The translations under genes were made by a program, and so were the position numbers. Below, piece by piece: positions 10,997 to 19,511 of a stretch of 64,000 nt of DNA. Positions within the stretch are counted from its first letter, which is position 1, and every line of letters starts with the position of its first letter. Source of the DNA: Paenibacillus sp. FSL W8-0426 (lineage in GTDB: Bacteria; Bacillota; Bacilli; Paenibacillales; Paenibacillaceae). The stretch spans positions 1,938,001 through 2,002,000 of the forward strand of contig NZ_CP150203.1 of assembly GCF_037969725.1 (NCBI RefSeq), read 5' to 3'. The notes below the pieces were generated by a model, which had not been told where the DNA came from, made no database searches, and worked only from the letters and a program-made list of their open reading frames with translations.

Positions 10997-12394
10997 ATGG
11001 CTAAAAAAGCACCAGAATTGGAAGAGTACAAATATGGTTTTCGCGACGAACACAAATCCATCTTTCAAACCGGTAAAGGTCTGACGGCTGAAGTCGTCAC
11101 CGAAATTTCCCGGATCAAAAACGAACCGGAGTGGATGCTGGAGTTTCGTTTGAAAGCTCTGAAACAATTTGAAAAGATGCCAATGCCGAAATGGGGCGGA
11201 GATCTGGACGAATTGGATTTCAACGATATTCAATACTATGTTCGTCCTTCCGAAAAACAAGGGAAAACATGGGAAGAGGTACCTTCCGAAATCAAGGAAA
11301 CGTTCGACAAACTCGGTATTCCTGAAGCAGAGCAAAAATTCCTGGCAGGGGTATCCGCTCAGTACGAGTCCGAGGTTGTATACCATAACATGCAAAAGGA
11401 ACTGGAAGACCAAGGCGTGATCTTCATGGATACGGACACTGCGCTCAGAGAGCATCCAGAAATTTTGCGCGAATATTTCGCAACGGTCATTCCGCCGGCA
11501 GACAACAAATTTGCTGCATTGAATAGTGCGGTATGGTCCGGAGGCAGCTTCATCTACGTTCCAAAAGGCGTGAAATGCGAAGTGCCTTTGCAAGCCTATT
11601 TCCGGATCAACTCCGAAAATATGGGACAATTCGAGCGTACGCTGATCATTGCGGACGAAGACAGCTTCGTTCACTATGTTGAGGGCTGTACGGCTCCGAT
11701 CTACAGCACCAACTCGCTGCACAGTGCGGTCGTTGAGATCATCTGTAAGAAAAATGCCCGCGTTCGTTACACAACGATTCAAAACTGGGCGCCAAACATC
11801 TATAACCTCGTAACCAAACGTGCGGTTGCCGAAGAAAATGCAACGATGGAATGGGTCGATGGCAACATCGGTTCCAAACTGACCATGAAGTATCCTGCGG
11901 TTGTATTGAAAGGCCGCGGAGCGAAAGGTTCCGTTCTGTCCATCGCGGTAGCAGGCAAAAACCAACATCAGGATGCAGGGGCGAAAATGATTCACCTTGC
12001 ACCGGATACAACGTCCACGATCGTATCCAAATCGATCAGTAAACATGGCGGTAAAGTAACGTATCGCGGACTGGCTTCATTTGGCCGTCAGGCTGAAGGC
12101 GCCAAAGCCAACATCAAGTGTGATACACTCATTCTCGACAATGAGTCCACATCCGATACGATTCCTTACAACGAAATCATGAACGATAACATTGTGCTGG
12201 AGCATGAAGCAACGGTATCCAAAGTATCCGAGGATCAGCTCTTCTATCTGATGAGCCGCGGATTGACCGAAGCGGAAGCGACGCAAATGATTATCATGGG
12301 CTTTATCGAGCCGTTCACCAAAGAACTGCCGATGGAATACGCGGTAGAGATGAACCGTTTGATCAAATTCGAGATGGAAGGCAGCATCGGTTAA
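10997..12394 (+). CDS. sufB: Fe-S cluster assembly protein SufB
   Basis: Core scaffold protein on which the cluster forms. Length is 465 residues, as usual. Family segments visible are [31 protein letters not shown] with its conserved cysteine, and the C-terminal [14 protein letters not shown] and [20 protein letters not shown] at 10980 and following precedes the ATG. Last gene of the operon; a terminator follows within 25 bases. Confidence 0.98.
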   Translation: MAKKAPELEEYKYGFRDEHKSIFQTGKGLTAEVVTEISRIKNEPEWMLEFRLKALKQFEKMPMPKWGGDLDELDFNDIQYYVRPSEKQGKTWEEVPSEIKETFDKLGIPEAEQKFLAGVSAQYESEVVYHNMQKELEDQGVIFMDTDTALREHPEILREYFATVIPPADNKFAALNSAVWSGGSFIYVPKGVKCEVPLQAYFRINSENMGQFERTLIIADEDSFVHYVEGCTAPIYSTNSLHSAVVEIICKKNARVRYTTIQNWAPNIYNLVTKRAVAEENATMEWVDGNIGSKLTMKYPAVVLKGRGAKGSVLSIAVAGKNQHQDAGAKMIHLAPDTTSTIVSKSISKHGGKVTYRGLASFGRQAEGAKANIKCDTLILDNESTSDTIPYNEIMNDNIVLEHEATVSKVSEDQLFYLMSRGLTEAEATQMIIMGFIEPFTKELPMEYAVEMNRLIKFEMEGSIG

Positions 12395-12414
12395 TCGATC
12401 GTTGGCATCCAACA

Positions 12415-12445
12415 GGACCAAGGGATATCCCTTGGTTCTTTTTTG
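12415..12445 (+). terminator. Terminator of the suf operon
   Basis: Palindrome ACCAAGGGATATCCCTTGGT followed by TCTTTTTT. Confidence 0.9.
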
Positions 12446-12581
12446 CGTTTCAAATCGGCAGGATAACTTTGTTATTTTTTTGCTTTTCATAGGAAGATGG
12501 GGAGTATAATAGGATCAAAAACACAGTCAAATTGTGGGACATGTGCATCTACTAATCGAAAAGGATGGTGATTCCATTTCC

Positions 12582-13304
12582 ATGAGCATGAATCCATTCG
12601 AAGGATACCGCGTCACAAGTTCATTTGGCTATCGGATCCATCCTCTTCATGGAGGGCAGACATTTCATCGGGGGATAGATTTGGTCAAGGTGCCTTGGAA
12701 TGCGCCTGTATTTGCATTTATGGACGGCATTGTGCGCTTTGCTGCCGAGGGGGCTACTGGTTCGGGATTCGGCGGTTACGGCCTTACAGTAGCGTTGGAG
12801 GACCATCGGGGCTACCTGCATTGTTATGCCCATTTGTCCAGCATTGGCGTACGGAAAGGCCAAAAGGTAAAACGTGGACAGCGGATCGGCAATCAGGGAA
12901 GCACCGGGCAGAGCACGGGCCCTCACCTTCACTACGAAATACGCAAAAATAGCGCCCCTTCCTATGGCTATACGGCTAGTGAAGACGGTGTAGTGGAACC
13001 GGAAGCCTACTTGAAATCTGAATACGGCACGAACGGGGAGGAGCATGCGCCCATGACAAATGAAGAGAAGCTGGCCTTTGAGGCGTTGCAGAAAAAGGTG
13101 GATGCTCAGGCAGCTTGGGTGGAGCAGCAGAAAAAGTTAGCCAATATGAGCTGTCCGGCCTGGGCAAAAGACGCATATGACTATTATCGTAAATATATGC
13201 TGACGGAGACGGGCAGTTATGATTTTTGGCGGATGCTGGTGATCATGTATCGTAAAGAAAAAGGGTTATCGGTGACTTCGCAGTCTGATGGGGGAACAGC
13301 CTAA
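12582..13304 (+). CDS. M23-family metallopeptidase without signal peptide
   Basis: Zinc endopeptidase fold of the LytM/lysostaphin type that cuts peptidoglycan cross-bridges. Residues about 1-150 form the catalytic domain: the zinc ligands are in FHRGIDL and GPHLHYEIR, with a further catalytic histidine in CYAHLSS. The C-terminal 80 residues carry a helical stretch (FEALQKKVDAQAAWVEQQKK) and a short WAKDAYDYYRKYML module. No signal peptide or transmembrane segment precedes the domain, which begins at NPFEGYRVTSSFGYRIHPL. That is unlike secreted wall hydrolases and more like phage endolysins or spore-lysis enzymes. The start at 12582 is preferred because AAGGATGGTG lies upstream; the frame is open to 12534. 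Confidence 0.85.
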   Translation: MSMNPFEGYRVTSSFGYRIHPLHGGQTFHRGIDLVKVPWNAPVFAFMDGIVRFAAEGATGSGFGGYGLTVALEDHRGYLHCYAHLSSIGVRKGQKVKRGQRIGNQGSTGQSTGPHLHYEIRKNSAPSYGYTASEDGVVEPEAYLKSEYGTNGEEHAPMTNEEKLAFEALQKKVDAQAAWVEQQKKLANMSCPAWAKDAYDYYRKYMLTETGSYDFWRMLVIMYRKEKGLSVTSQSDGGTA

Positions 13305-13396
13305 GTAGAGTCCTAAAATCGTCCTAAATTCATCCGATGGACTGCGTGGTATGCAAGTGTGAAGGAAGGGGACGGATTGCGAGTGTGGATTTAAAA

Positions 13397-13425
13397 AAGG
13401 GAAGCCTGTGGTCAGGCTTCCCTTT
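13397..13425. terminator. Terminator between the M23 peptidase and HD-GYP genes
   Basis: GGGAAGCCTG pairs with CAGGCTTCCC around a TGGT loop, flanked by an A run and by TTTATA, so it can act on both convergent transcripts. Confidence 0.85.
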
Positions 13426-13451
13426 ATAGCGTTTTGCTGGACGGTCATCGA

Positions 13452-14501
13452 TTAATTCGTATAAATTTCAACAATGGCAATATCCCTTTCCTTGGCCAAA
13501 TCGATAAAAGCGGAGGAAGTTTGAACCAGTGGCCGGAAGTAATCGGCAGGATTATTCATGACGATCAGGCCGTTTTCTCCTGTAGAGAGCAGGACGCGCT
13601 TGCCGATAAAATTCGGAAGCATATGCTTGATTAATTCCTGTGTGGCTTCCCCATTCAGTTGTCCGAAACTGAGGCTGTACAGCTCGCACAGAACTGAAAT
13701 CAGTTCCTGTTTAGTCTGATATACCCTGTTTGTGGTCATCGCGCTGTATACGTCTGCCACAGCCGTGATGCGGGAGTACGGATGAATTTCATCCCCCTTC
13801 AGGCCCAAAGGATATCCGCTGCCATCCTCGCGTTCATGATGCTGCAGCGCTACGGTAGCAAGAATTTCGCTTTGCGTGGATTTCTTGATAATCTCATATC
13901 CATAAGAGGTATGTTTCTTCATCTCTTCGAATTCTTCGTAAGTCAGCTTGCCTGGTTTATGTAGAATTTCAGCAGGGATTTTTGATTTCCCGATGTCATG
14001 CAGGTAGCCTGCCTTGGCTACGGTAAGGCATTCATCCGGATCGTATCCCATCCAGCAGGCGATGTAGAATGATAGCATACCTACTTGCAGCGAATGGTTA
14101 TATGTGTATTCGTTGTCTCCATCCAGCATCAGGAGAAGGGAAACAACGTCTTTTTGTTTTTCCAGTTGGGTGGTGAGGGGAACGACGATCTCATTCACCT
14201 GCTCATCGTCAATGAACCCTTTCTCCAGCGCTTGTTTGAATAACACTTCAGTACCTTTGATCGTATCGTCAAACAGAGTTTGTAACCGACGGGTTTGATC
14301 GGAAGGCAAGGTTTGTGCATCAGAGTGTTCGTTGGATGCTGTGTGCTCTACATCTGCATAATCGATTCCATGTTGCAGCAATTTGAAAATATCGTCTTCG
14401 CTGAGTGTGGAACCTTTCATCAGCATGTGGAGACCTGTACTGTTGTATACATCGCTTTTTAACAGATCGCCAGGTTTAAGATCAGTAACATGCACTCTCA
14501 C
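13452..14501 (-). CDS. HD-GYP domain phosphodiesterase (c-di-GMP type)
   Basis: Probable cyclic-di-GMP phosphodiesterase of 349 residues. An N-terminal region (about 1-120) with VTDLKPGDLLKSDV is followed by the HD-GYP catalytic domain: the HD pair in GYLHDIGKSKIPAEILHKPG, a histidine in HTSYGYEII, HHEREDGSGYPLGLKGDEI with the GYP motif, then ADVYSAMTTNRVYQ. No membrane segments, so it is cytosolic. The frame is open upstream to 14573, but AAAGGTGG lies 7 bases before a GTG at 14501, which is chosen. It closely resembles the HD-GYP protein at 16992-18110 on the other strand. Activity on c-di-GMP is inferred from the intact motif. Confidence 0.9.
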   Translation of the reverse strand: MRVHVTDLKPGDLLKSDVYNSTGLHMLMKGSTLSEDDIFKLLQHGIDYADVEHTASNEHSDAQTLPSDQTRRLQTLFDDTIKGTEVLFKQALEKGFIDDEQVNEIVVPLTTQLEKQKDVVSLLLMLDGDNEYTYNHSLQVGMLSFYIACWMGYDPDECLTVAKAGYLHDIGKSKIPAEILHKPGKLTYEEFEEMKKHTSYGYEIIKKSTQSEILATVALQHHEREDGSGYPLGLKGDEIHPYSRITAVADVYSAMTTNRVYQTKQELISVLCELYSLSFGQLNGEATQELIKHMLPNFIGKRVLLSTGENGLIVMNNPADYFRPLVQTSSAFIDLAKERDIAIVEIYTN

Positions 14502-14617
14502 GTATAAACCACCTTTTCCTCGACTTATATCGACACATATAGTAATAATAACAAGAAAAAAATGGGTTGACAACGACTTATTTACTGATCCATGTGAGCT
14601 TTCAAGAGATGGAAAGA

Positions 14618-15373
14618 CTAATTATCAAGGTTTTTGGTAGGGTCCCATGGACCTAGTTGGTGCCCTTTCCATTCAGCACCATCTTCCCATATTTCTTTTT
14701 TCCAGATCGGTACGGCCTGCTTCAGCCTTTCGATCGCATAACGGCTGGCATCATAACAATCGCTGCGGTGCGGAGAGGACACCGCAATGACAACGCTAAT
14801 CTCCTCGACATCCACTTTACCTATGCGATGGCTGATCGCACACTGCACGCCAGGCCAGCGTTCGGAAATTTCCGCTCCGATGGCCGCCATTTGAGATAAG
14901 GCCATCGGAACATATGCTTCGTATTCCAGATGAACCGTTCGTTGTTCTCCCGTCATTTCACGCGTCGTGCCGACGAAAGTCAGCGTTGCTCCATGGTTTG
15001 CGGTGATCACCAGTCTGGTCGTGGCTTCGACGGATAAAGGGGAGGAAGTGATCATGTACATGCCATCCGGCGTCCGGTGCTCGGCGGCGGTGATGGCGGG
15101 CTGGTCAGGCGATGCATCGGAGCCGTCTCCTCCGGATACAGGCGGAATCAATGCAAGCTCATCCTGAGCCTGGATTGCTGCACTCGCCGGGGCATACTGC
15201 TGATTGACGGCCAGAAAAGCGGAGCGGATTTGCGCAGCCGCCTCAGGATAGGCGAGGGCAAGGCTTTCTTTTAACGAGGCAGCCGTGGGCTGTTCCCCGG
15301 GATAGTCATGTTCAAGGACAGACGTGCCGATTCGTTCGGCAATGCCTGCAAATAACTGAATTTTCAATTTCAT
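14618..15373 (-). CDS. moaE: MoaD-MoaE fusion, molybdopterin synthase
   Basis: Converts cyclic pyranopterin monophosphate to molybdopterin in molybdenum cofactor synthesis. Residues 1-82 are the small, ubiquitin-like MoaD (KLKIQLFAGIAERIG ... ELALIPPVSGG), whose terminal glycine normally carries the thiocarboxylate sulfur. A 30-residue linker joins it to MoaE (about 112-251), with HRIGKVDVEEISVVIAV, SPHRSDCYDASRYAIERLK and the catalytic lysines in VPIWKKEIW. In the fusion the GG pair is internal at residues 81-82. AGAGGTGAA precedes the ATG at 15373; a longer frame begins at 15412. No other molybdenum cofactor genes lie nearby. Confidence 0.93.
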   Translation of the reverse strand: MKLKIQLFAGIAERIGTSVLEHDYPGEQPTAASLKESLALAYPEAAAQIRSAFLAVNQQYAPASAAIQAQDELALIPPVSGGDGSDASPDQPAITAAEHRTPDGMYMITSSPLSVEATTRLVITANHGATLTFVGTTREMTGEQRTVHLEYEAYVPMALSQMAAIGAEISERWPGVQCAISHRIGKVDVEEISVVIAVSSPHRSDCYDASRYAIERLKQAVPIWKKEIWEDGAEWKGHQLGPWDPTKNLDN

Positions 15374-15501
15374 GCTGGAGTTCACCTCTTTTTGATCTCT
15401 AAACCCTTTCAATATATCATAACGACGCCGAAAATGTTATGCTTATCTATTAGAGGAATATACGCATGTCAAGACCTATAATTGGCGGAAGGATGAGCCT
15501 G

Positions 15502-16923
15502 ATGGAAAATGAGCGATTAACGATACTTCATACCAACGACATTCACAGTCATTTTGATTCCATGAGTTCCATCGCCGCTATGATTGAACGGGAACGGCGC
15601 GAAGCCGGAGCCTTTTTGGTTTTGGATATAGGGGACCACATGGATCGCATGGCGGTGGAAACGGAAGGAACACTGGGGTCGGCGAACGTCGACGTGATCA
15701 ATCTGACGGGATATGACGTCATTACGATTGGCAACAACGAAGGTTTGACTTTTACGCCGGAGCAGCTGGCCAAGTCCTATTCGGGTTTGCAGTGTCCGGT
15801 CGTATGCGGAAACGTTCTGGATCAACGGACGGGCCTCCCTCCTGCCTGGATGAAGCCCTCCCTGATCGTGGATAAGGGCGGTTTCAGAATCGGCCTATTA
15901 GGTGCTACGGCGCCGTTTACGTCCTTTTACGAATTGCTTGGCTGGGATGTGTTGGACCCGGTGGAAACGCTTCGTAAACAGGCCGAGGCGATTCGTCCCG
16001 AGGTGGATGTCGTCATCGTGCTGTCCCATTTGGGACTGTCCACGGACCGCAGGCTGGCCGAGCAGACGGATAGCATCGATCTCATTTTGGGCGGACATAC
16101 CCATCACGTGTTGGAGGAGCCTTTGATCATTGGTGGGACGGCGCTCGGAGCTGGCGGGAAATTCGGTCAGTGGCTGGGTAAAATGGTGCTCGAACGCAAA
16201 GCGGAATCGAGAAGGCCGGTTTTGGTGCACGGCGGCTGCGTTCCGCTCGACAGATCGCTGCTGGAGGAAAAGGTGGTGCTCGCGATCGAAACGGACCGGA
16301 TGGCTGCCAATGAAGCGCTTCGGCAGACCGCGGTTATTAGCGACAGGACGCTAGCCATCGATTACGTGCACGAATCCCCCTTTGCCAATCTGCTGGCCCA
16401 AGCCGTGCGCCGCTTCACCGGCGCGCGGGTTTCGGTAGTCAACGCGGGCCAACTGCTGGGTGATTTGCCTTCAGGCGACATTACGAAAGGAATGTTGCAT
16501 TCCCTATGTCCATCTCCGATCAATGCTTGTACAATAGTGTTAAAAGGCCGTCATCTCCGGGAGGCTTTGGAGCAGTGTCTGCTGCCTGAGTACACGGACA
16601 AGCCGATTATCGGATTCGGGTTCCGCGGGAATATTCTTGGCACGTTATGCGTGGACGGATTAGAGATCACTTTTGACCCTGATGGTGGTCCATATGAACG
16701 GATCCGTTCGATCTCCCTGGACGGGGAACCGCTTGGCGGCGAAGAGGAAATCGTGATAGGGACCTTGGACATGTTTACGTTTAATGTAGGGTATCCCTCC
16801 CTCGCCCAAGGAACAGAGACGAGGTACCGTCTTCCCGAATTCATACGCGATTTGATTGAAACGGAACTGAAAAGACCAGGGGCGCTGGACGAATGTTTGC
16901 GAACCCGCTGGCAACATATTTAA
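15502..16923 (+). CDS. yunD: YunD-like 5'-nucleotidase / metallophosphoesterase
   Basis: Two-domain metallophosphoesterase of the 5'-nucleotidase/UshA family, 473 residues. The N-terminal calcineurin-like domain has the metal ligands in LTILHTNDIHSHFD, LDIGDHMDR, TIGNNE, VLSHLG and LILGGHTHHV; the C-terminal 5'-nucleotidase domain carries VNAGQLLGDLPSGDITKGML. No signal peptide is seen, as in B. subtilis YunD, so it probably acts in the cytosol. GGAAGG at 15487-15492 favours the ATG at 15502 over one at 15466. The exact substrate is not deducible. It is divergent from the moaD-moaE fusion gene. Confidence 0.88.
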   Translation: MENERLTILHTNDIHSHFDSMSSIAAMIERERREAGAFLVLDIGDHMDRMAVETEGTLGSANVDVINLTGYDVITIGNNEGLTFTPEQLAKSYSGLQCPVVCGNVLDQRTGLPPAWMKPSLIVDKGGFRIGLLGATAPFTSFYELLGWDVLDPVETLRKQAEAIRPEVDVVIVLSHLGLSTDRRLAEQTDSIDLILGGHTHHVLEEPLIIGGTALGAGGKFGQWLGKMVLERKAESRRPVLVHGGCVPLDRSLLEEKVVLAIETDRMAANEALRQTAVISDRTLAIDYVHESPFANLLAQAVRRFTGARVSVVNAGQLLGDLPSGDITKGMLHSLCPSPINACTIVLKGRHLREALEQCLLPEYTDKPIIGFGFRGNILGTLCVDGLEITFDPDGGPYERIRSISLDGEPLGGEEEIVIGTLDMFTFNVGYPSLAQGTETRYRLPEFIRDLIETELKRPGALDECLRTRWQHI

Positions 16924-16991
16924 CGAGACTTGCCTTCTGCTATAACGGCGGCTGTTGGCAATTACATCTACGGAGCGGGAGAGGATAGGCT

Positions 16992-18110
16992 GTGCGTCTG
17001 GTACATATAAACCTATTGCAGCCTGGCATGAAGCTGGGAAAACGAATATTTAGTGAAGAAGGTTTGGTCTTGCTTAGTGAGGGGGTCGAATTAACCAGTC
17101 GCTTGATTGCACGCCTCAAAGAGTTGGGGATCGGCTATGTATATATCAAGGACGCGGCCACGGACGACATTATCGTTCCCGACATGCTGCAAGAAGACAC
17201 GAGGCGCAGGGCCCTGGTGGAGATCAGAAAGCAGTTCCAGAACATGTCGACGGTCAAAACAAAGAGCCGGATGCCGCATTTCGGCAAAGCGTTCAGCGGT
17301 TTGATGGATTCAATTCTGGACGATATCGGCGGCCAGAAGGAAGCGATGATCATGCTGATGGACATGAACACGAGCGATTTTGATCTATACAATCATTCTC
17401 TCAATGTATGTGTCTATACCCTGGTACTGGGTGTGGCTTCGGGGTATACAAGGCATCAGCTGACGGAGATCGGGCTTGGCGCACTGCTGCACGATATCGG
17501 AAAAACCCAGGTTCCGGCAGAAATTCTGCATAAGCCTGCCAGATTGAGTGATGAGGAGTTCAAAATCGTTCAGCAGCACACTACATATGGACACCGCATT
17601 CTGAAAGATGAACCCGGAATCCCGCTTCTGGCCGCCCATTGCGCACTGCAGCATCATGAACGGATTGATGGTAGCGGTTATCCTTTCGGTTTGAAAGGAA
17701 ACGAGATTCATGAGTATGCCAAATGGCTGGCACTCGCCGATTCTTATGATGCGATGACAAGCAACCGGGTGTACCAGCAGGCCTTGCTGCCCCATCAGGC
17801 GGTTGAAGTGTTATACACGGGTTCGGGAACGCTCTACGAACAATGGATGCTGGCAAAATTTCGCGATTGCGTGGCCATTTACCCGATCGGTATATCCGTT
17901 ATGCTCAGTACGGGCGAAGTCGGGGTAGTGTCCGCGATTCATCCGCGCATCCCGCAGCGCCCGCGGATCAGGGTGTTGAAAGATGCCGATGGGCAGATGC
18001 TGGCTCAGCCGTATGAGATCGATCTTACTACAGCGCTGTCGGTAATGATTACCGGTGTAGAAGGAGCGGAAAAGATCCCGCCCCAACTGGACTGCAATGA
18101 ATTTTCCTAA
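16992..18110 (+). CDS. HD-GYP domain phosphodiesterase (c-di-GMP type), second copy
   Basis: Paralogue of the protein encoded at 13452-14501, 372 residues, starting at a GTG preceded by GGGAGAGGA. N-terminal region VHINLLQPGMKLGKRIF, then the HD-GYP domain with GALLHDIGKTQVPAEILHKPA, HTTYGHRIL, HHERIDGSGYPFGLKGNEI and ADSYDAMTSNRVYQ. All metal-binding and GYP residues appear intact. It has no sensor or membrane part, so regulation would come through expression or the N-terminal region. Confidence 0.9.
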   Translation: MRLVHINLLQPGMKLGKRIFSEEGLVLLSEGVELTSRLIARLKELGIGYVYIKDAATDDIIVPDMLQEDTRRRALVEIRKQFQNMSTVKTKSRMPHFGKAFSGLMDSILDDIGGQKEAMIMLMDMNTSDFDLYNHSLNVCVYTLVLGVASGYTRHQLTEIGLGALLHDIGKTQVPAEILHKPARLSDEEFKIVQQHTTYGHRILKDEPGIPLLAAHCALQHHERIDGSGYPFGLKGNEIHEYAKWLALADSYDAMTSNRVYQQALLPHQAVEVLYTGSGTLYEQWMLAKFRDCVAIYPIGISVMLSTGEVGVVSAIHPRIPQRPRIRVLKDADGQMLAQPYEIDLTTALSVMITGVEGAEKIPPQLDCNEFS

Positions 18111-18144
18111 TTGCTCACATATGCGATTCGGAGGCGCTCAGATG

Positions 18145-18186
18145 CAATATCCAGGGCAGGCATGCCTGGAATTGCCGGGCGTTTTT
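18145..18186 (+). terminator. Probable terminator after the second HD-GYP gene
   Basis: GCAATATCCAGG pairs with CCTGGAATTGC (one bulge) around the GCAGGCATG loop; TTTTTG follows six bases later, so the spacing is not ideal. Confidence 0.5.
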
Positions 18187-18323
18187 GTCATGTAATGGAC
18201 AGAGGCCTTCATCCCGAAGCCCGCAAAATTGTGCTATGATTAAAGGTAATTCCCATAAGATACAGATGGGATATGATATGAATCGAACTTTTTAGGTTAA
18301 GAAAAGGAATAAGGTGAAGAACA

Positions 18324-19463
18324 ATGACCATGCTAAACTCAGGAGCGCCAGAATCAATCTTGCCGTTATCGCCTGCAAATGATCCGTGGGACCCGATCGT
18401 CTCACTTCGTAAATATGGCCGTCATGTACTGACCAGCGTAGAAATGACCGTAACCCATCTTTGCAATATGCGCTGCGAACACTGCGCGGTAGGAGATATG
18501 CTGACGATGCGGGAAGCGCCGTCCATGCCCATCTCCCTTATGCTGAAACGGCTGGATGAAGTCGAACACCTGCAAACGATCAGCTTGACGGGCGGAGAGC
18601 CCAGCTTCAGCCAGAAGACGGTGGACGAGATGATTATTCCTTTGCTGAAGTATGCGAAGGAACGCGGCATCCGTTCCCAGATCAATTCCAATTTGACGCT
18701 GGACATCGGCCGATACGAGAAATTGCTTCCTTACTTGGATGTCATGCATATTTCATTCAATTATTTGAATGCAGACGATTTTCATCAGGTTGGTTTTGCC
18801 AACAGCAACAGACCGGTTAAACGCGAGGTTGCTGTGAAAATGTACGAGAAAATGATTGAAAACTCGCGCAAGCTGAGTGAGGCAGGCATGTTCATTTCCG
18901 CCGAATCGATGATTAACTTCCGCACGCATGAGAAACTGGAAGGCATTCATCAACTGATTCGCGAAATGGGCTGCGTCCGCCATGAAGTGCATCCGATGTA
19001 CAATTCCAATTTCGCGTCTTCGTTGCCAGTCCTTTCTCTGGAACATATGAGAGCAGCCATTCACCGATTGCTGGATGTGCGTGACAAGGACATGTGGATG
19101 CTGTTTGGCACATTGCCGTTTTTTGCTTGCAGTGCATCGGAGGAGGATCGTAAGTTGATCAGCCGCCTGCGCAGCGAGCCCAATGTGACGGTCCGCAATG
19201 ACCCTGACGGGAGGAATCGCGTCAATGTCAACATGTTTACAGGGAACGTATACGTTACCGACTTCGCAGACATTCCCGCCTTCGGCAATGTGCAGGACCG
19301 GAAGCTGGACGACATCTTCCATGAATGGTCTGCGGAACATCCGCTAAACCAAACCGTCAACTGTTTCTGCGATGAGGCTTCCTGCTGCGGACCGAATCTG
19401 CTTGTGGCAGACATGTATTATAAAGGGATCGATTTCAAATCCCGAAAAGCCATTCTGCGTTAG
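18324..19463 (+). CDS. yfkAB: YfkAB-like radical SAM protein
   Basis: Radical S-adenosylmethionine enzyme of 379 residues matching the Firmicute YfkA/YfkB family, whose reaction is not known. The 4Fe-4S cluster motif CxxxCxxC is CNMRCEHC in VTHLCNMRCEHCAVGD, followed by the SAM-binding SLTGGEPSF. The C-terminal part has a second cysteine cluster, CFCDEASCCGPN, which may hold an auxiliary cluster or zinc. AAGGTGAAGAACA precedes the ATG. A following CBS-domain membrane protein starts 49 bases later and could be co-transcribed. The substrate cannot be inferred. Confidence 0.87.
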   Translation: MTMLNSGAPESILPLSPANDPWDPIVSLRKYGRHVLTSVEMTVTHLCNMRCEHCAVGDMLTMREAPSMPISLMLKRLDEVEHLQTISLTGGEPSFSQKTVDEMIIPLLKYAKERGIRSQINSNLTLDIGRYEKLLPYLDVMHISFNYLNADDFHQVGFANSNRPVKREVAVKMYEKMIENSRKLSEAGMFISAESMINFRTHEKLEGIHQLIREMGCVRHEVHPMYNSNFASSLPVLSLEHMRAAIHRLLDVRDKDMWMLFGTLPFFACSASEEDRKLISRLRSEPNVTVRNDPDGRNRVNVNMFTGNVYVTDFADIPAFGNVQDRKLDDIFHEWSAEHPLNQTVNCFCDEASCCGPNLLVADMYYKGIDFKSRKAILR

Positions 19464-19511
19464 GAATCCAGGTTTAATTCCTGCAAATAGATCATAAAGG
19501 GGAGCTTCGAC

